Under the pieces are notes generated by a model, which ran no database searches, was not told the DNA's origin, and was given only the letters and a program-made list of their open reading frames with translations. Shown here in pieces: positions 62,352 to 64,000 of a stretch of 64,000 nt of DNA. The first letter of the stretch is position 1. The number at the start of each line of letters is the position of its first letter. Position numbers and translations under genes: made by a program. This stretch comes from Anoxynatronum buryatiense (GTDB taxonomy: Bacteria; Bacillota; Clostridia; Peptostreptococcales; Tindalliaceae): the NCBI RefSeq assembly GCF_900182905.1, contig NZ_FXUF01000003.1:248001-312000 (forward strand), given 5' to 3'.

Positions 62352-62438
62352 ATAGGACAAGAAAGAATAAAAGAATCAAACTGTGTCACTAACTGCACCA
62401 GAACCCTTTGACCATTCAAACTGACAGGAGTGATGAAT

Positions 62439-64000
62439 GTGAAGACCCTCTTTATTCATGCAGATCCAGTGCTGTTTGACGGCCAGGCTTCATTCGATGC
62501 CTTTCTTGTGGAAAATGGTGTCATCGTAGCAACAGGCACCGAGTTATCGTTGAATCCTCATGATACAACTCAGGCGCCTGTTACAAAAATCGTTGATTTG
62601 GAAGGCCGTACCGTCAGCCCCGGACTGGTTGACTGTCATCTCCACTTGATTGGTTACGCTGCCATGAAAGAAAAAAATGTCAGTCTCAAAGGCGTAACCA
62701 GTCTTGATGCCATGCAGCAAAAAGTAAGCGATTTTATTGATCAAAAAAAACTGATACCCGGAACATGGATCAACGGATCCGGCTGGAATCATGATGCTTT
62801 TCCGGTTCGCAAAATGCCCACTCGCCACGACCTTGATGCTGTTTCTGAGCAGTATCCAATGAAGTTGCTTCGGATGTGCTACCACATATGTGTCGTGAAC
62901 ACTGAAGCATTGCGTTTGGCGGGCATCACCAAAGATACTCCCGATCCCGAAGGCGGTCGCATTGACAGGGATGCCGATGGGAATCCAACAGGTATTTTGC
63001 GGGAGACTGCCATGAATCTGGTTGACCGGGTTATTCCACCCATCAAAGAAAAAGAAGAAATGAAAGAGTTAATTCTTGCGGGTTGTCAGGATTTAGTGGC
63101 CATGGGTTTTACCGGCGTGCATACAGATGACTTTGGGATGGTCGGAGACCGACAGGCTCTGCTGGAAGCTTACCTAGAGCTTGACAGTGCCAATCTTCTG
63201 CCTTTGAATGTTGTGCTTCAGATGATCACCTATGAACCTTCGGACTTTCAATTTTATCTCGATAATGGACTTACGACGGGTAAATGTTTTAACCGGTTGA
63301 TGGCCGGACCAATTAAAATTCTGGGAGACGGTTCACTGGGATCACGCACAGCGGCTTTAAAGTCACCATACAGTGACGATCCATCCACCAGTGGCTTTAT
63401 GCTCATGTCTGAAGAAAGCTTGGATCAAATGATTCGTCAGGCTTTTGAGCATGGATTTGATACTGCCATTCATGCCATTGGAGATCTGACCATGGAAAAA
63501 GTACTGGCAGCTTACGAAAGATACCAGCCTTTGATTCAACAACACCAATTAAAGCCTTCCATCATTCACAGTCAGATTGCCAGCCCGGAATTACTTGAAC
63601 AGTATCAGCGGCTGCAGGTGGTGGCCAATTTTCAGCCTATCTTTTTACATTCTGACTGGCATATTGCCGAAGAAAGAGTGGGTACCCAGCGTTTACAAAC
63701 CAGCTATTGCTGGAAAACCTATTTTCAGATGGGGATCCCCTGCGTAGGCAGTTCAGACGCACCCGTTGAAGGATTCAATCCGTTTGAAAACCTCTATACG
63801 GCTATTGCCCGAAAAGACCTGTCAGGCAATCCGAAGAATGGGTGGATTCCGGAAGAAGCACTTACACGTGAAGAGGCGATTAAGCTGTTTACCCTCTACC
63901 CGCCTCTTCTCACACGAGAAACACATATTAAGGGTCAACTGGCACCCGGGAACCGGGCCGACTTTACCGTACTGTCAGCCCACCCCTATCAGGTGGAGGA
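62439..64000 (+). CDS. YtcJ-like amidohydrolase, 3' end outside the window
   Basis: An open frame of at least 520 residues in the amidohydrolase-3 (YtcJ) family. The metal-binding HxH is in [13 protein letters not shown]; later conserved parts include [31 protein letters not shown] and [16 protein letters not shown] use GTG 62439, which has AGGAG 8 bases upstream; the in-frame ATG at 62433 is only 2 bases from that site. Members hydrolyse exocyclic C-N bonds, often of N-acyl or formamide compounds; the specific substrate cannot be read here. The protein continues past the right edge. Confidence 0.87.
   Translation, partial: MKTLFIHADPVLFDGQASFDAFLVENGVIVATGTELSLNPHDTTQAPVTKIVDLEGRTVSPGLVDCHLHLIGYAAMKEKNVSLKGVTSLDAMQQKVSDFIDQKKLIPGTWINGSGWNHDAFPVRKMPTRHDLDAVSEQYPMKLLRMCYHICVVNTEALRLAGITKDTPDPEGGRIDRDADGNPTGILRETAMNLVDRVIPPIKEKEEMKELILAGCQDLVAMGFTGVHTDDFGMVGDRQALLEAYLELDSANLLPLNVVLQMITYEPSDFQFYLDNGLTTGKCFNRLMAGPIKILGDGSLGSRTAALKSPYSDDPSTSGFMLMSEESLDQMIRQAFEHGFDTAIHAIGDLTMEKVLAAYERYQPLIQQHQLKPSIIHSQIASPELLEQYQRLQVVANFQPIFLHSDWHIAEERVGTQRLQTSYCWKTYFQMGIPCVGSSDAPVEGFNPFENLYTAIARKDLSGNPKNGWIPEEALTREEAIKLFTLYPPLLTRETHIKGQLAPGNRADFTVLSAHPYQVE

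Noticed and set aside
1-64000. tRNA, rRNA, CRISPR, insertion sequences, prophage or integration sites
   Set aside because: No cloverleaf-like segments, regularly spaced repeats, transposase or integrase frames, or terminal repeats were found on reading both strands; short elements could still be missed by eye.

Overview
The window looks like a chromosomal segment of a low-to-moderate G+C, Gram-positive, probably anaerobic and fermentative member of the Clostridia. The evidence is a clostridial gene order (TsaD-like protein-nusB-Asp23-CD1247-efp-Xaa-Pro peptidase and alaS-ireB-AKR-ruvX-DUF1292-fur-rnjA), strong AGGAGG ribosome sites, CoA-acylating aldehyde dehydrogenases, Fe-S metabolism, a Gram-positive type IV pilus cluster and sigma-54 promoters on amino-acid/peptide genes. 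I cannot assign a genus. Most genes are on the minus strand. I saw no tRNA, rRNA, CRISPR array or insertion sequence.

Layout. 1-3768: housekeeping. 4046-14801: a leftward catabolic operon with an HMG-CoA-lyase-type enzyme, two CoA-acylating aldehyde dehydrogenases, a ThDP enzyme, a xylose-isomerase-like TIM barrel, an AroE-like dehydrogenase and a complete TRAP transporter. A divergent LysR regulator (15080-15991) flanks it, with a well-placed operator between overlapping divergent promoters. 16081-18593: aroE, aroD and a chorismate mutase-shikimate kinase fusion. 18748-18952: a very small gene with its own promoter and terminator. 19029-41499: a 22-kb type IV pilus region with comFB, about eleven pilin-like proteins, PilM/N/O, PilD, PilA, PilC, PilT, PilB, a GGDEF/HD-GYP protein, a cell-surface lipoprotein and a peptide with a double-glycine leader. 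41781-56589: housekeeping (YqeG, uridine kinase, tRNA wobble-uridine hydroxylation/methylation, lysine exporter, RNase J, Fur, RuvX, AlaS, MnmA, IscU/IscS/IscR). 56682-64000: two RocB-like M20 peptidases and an alanine/sodium symporter, each behind a good sigma-54 promoter, then the start of a YtcJ-like amidohydrolase.

Two things stand out. First, the 4-15 kb operon has the enzyme classes needed to open an alicyclic ring without making an aromatic compound: dehydrogenase, IolE-like dehydratase, IolD/cyclohexanedione-hydrolase-like ThDP enzyme, acylating aldehyde dehydrogenase, then an HMG-CoA-lyase-like C-C cleaving enzyme. Applied on paper to quinate/3-dehydroquinate, this sequence gives homocitryl-CoA and then acetyl-CoA plus 2-oxoglutarate. 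This is inference, but the carbon bookkeeping closes. Second, two copies of a roughly 60-nt RNA element with a covarying helix and a predicted pseudoknot lie in the 5' leaders of two pilus transcripts, each immediately before an intrinsic terminator. It looks like a riboswitch-type regulator of a class I do not recognise. Other unusual points are a PilO protein carrying SLH cell-wall-binding repeats, a pilin-vWA fusion, a 986-residue modular pilin, and the orphan double-glycine peptide next to the major pilin gene.
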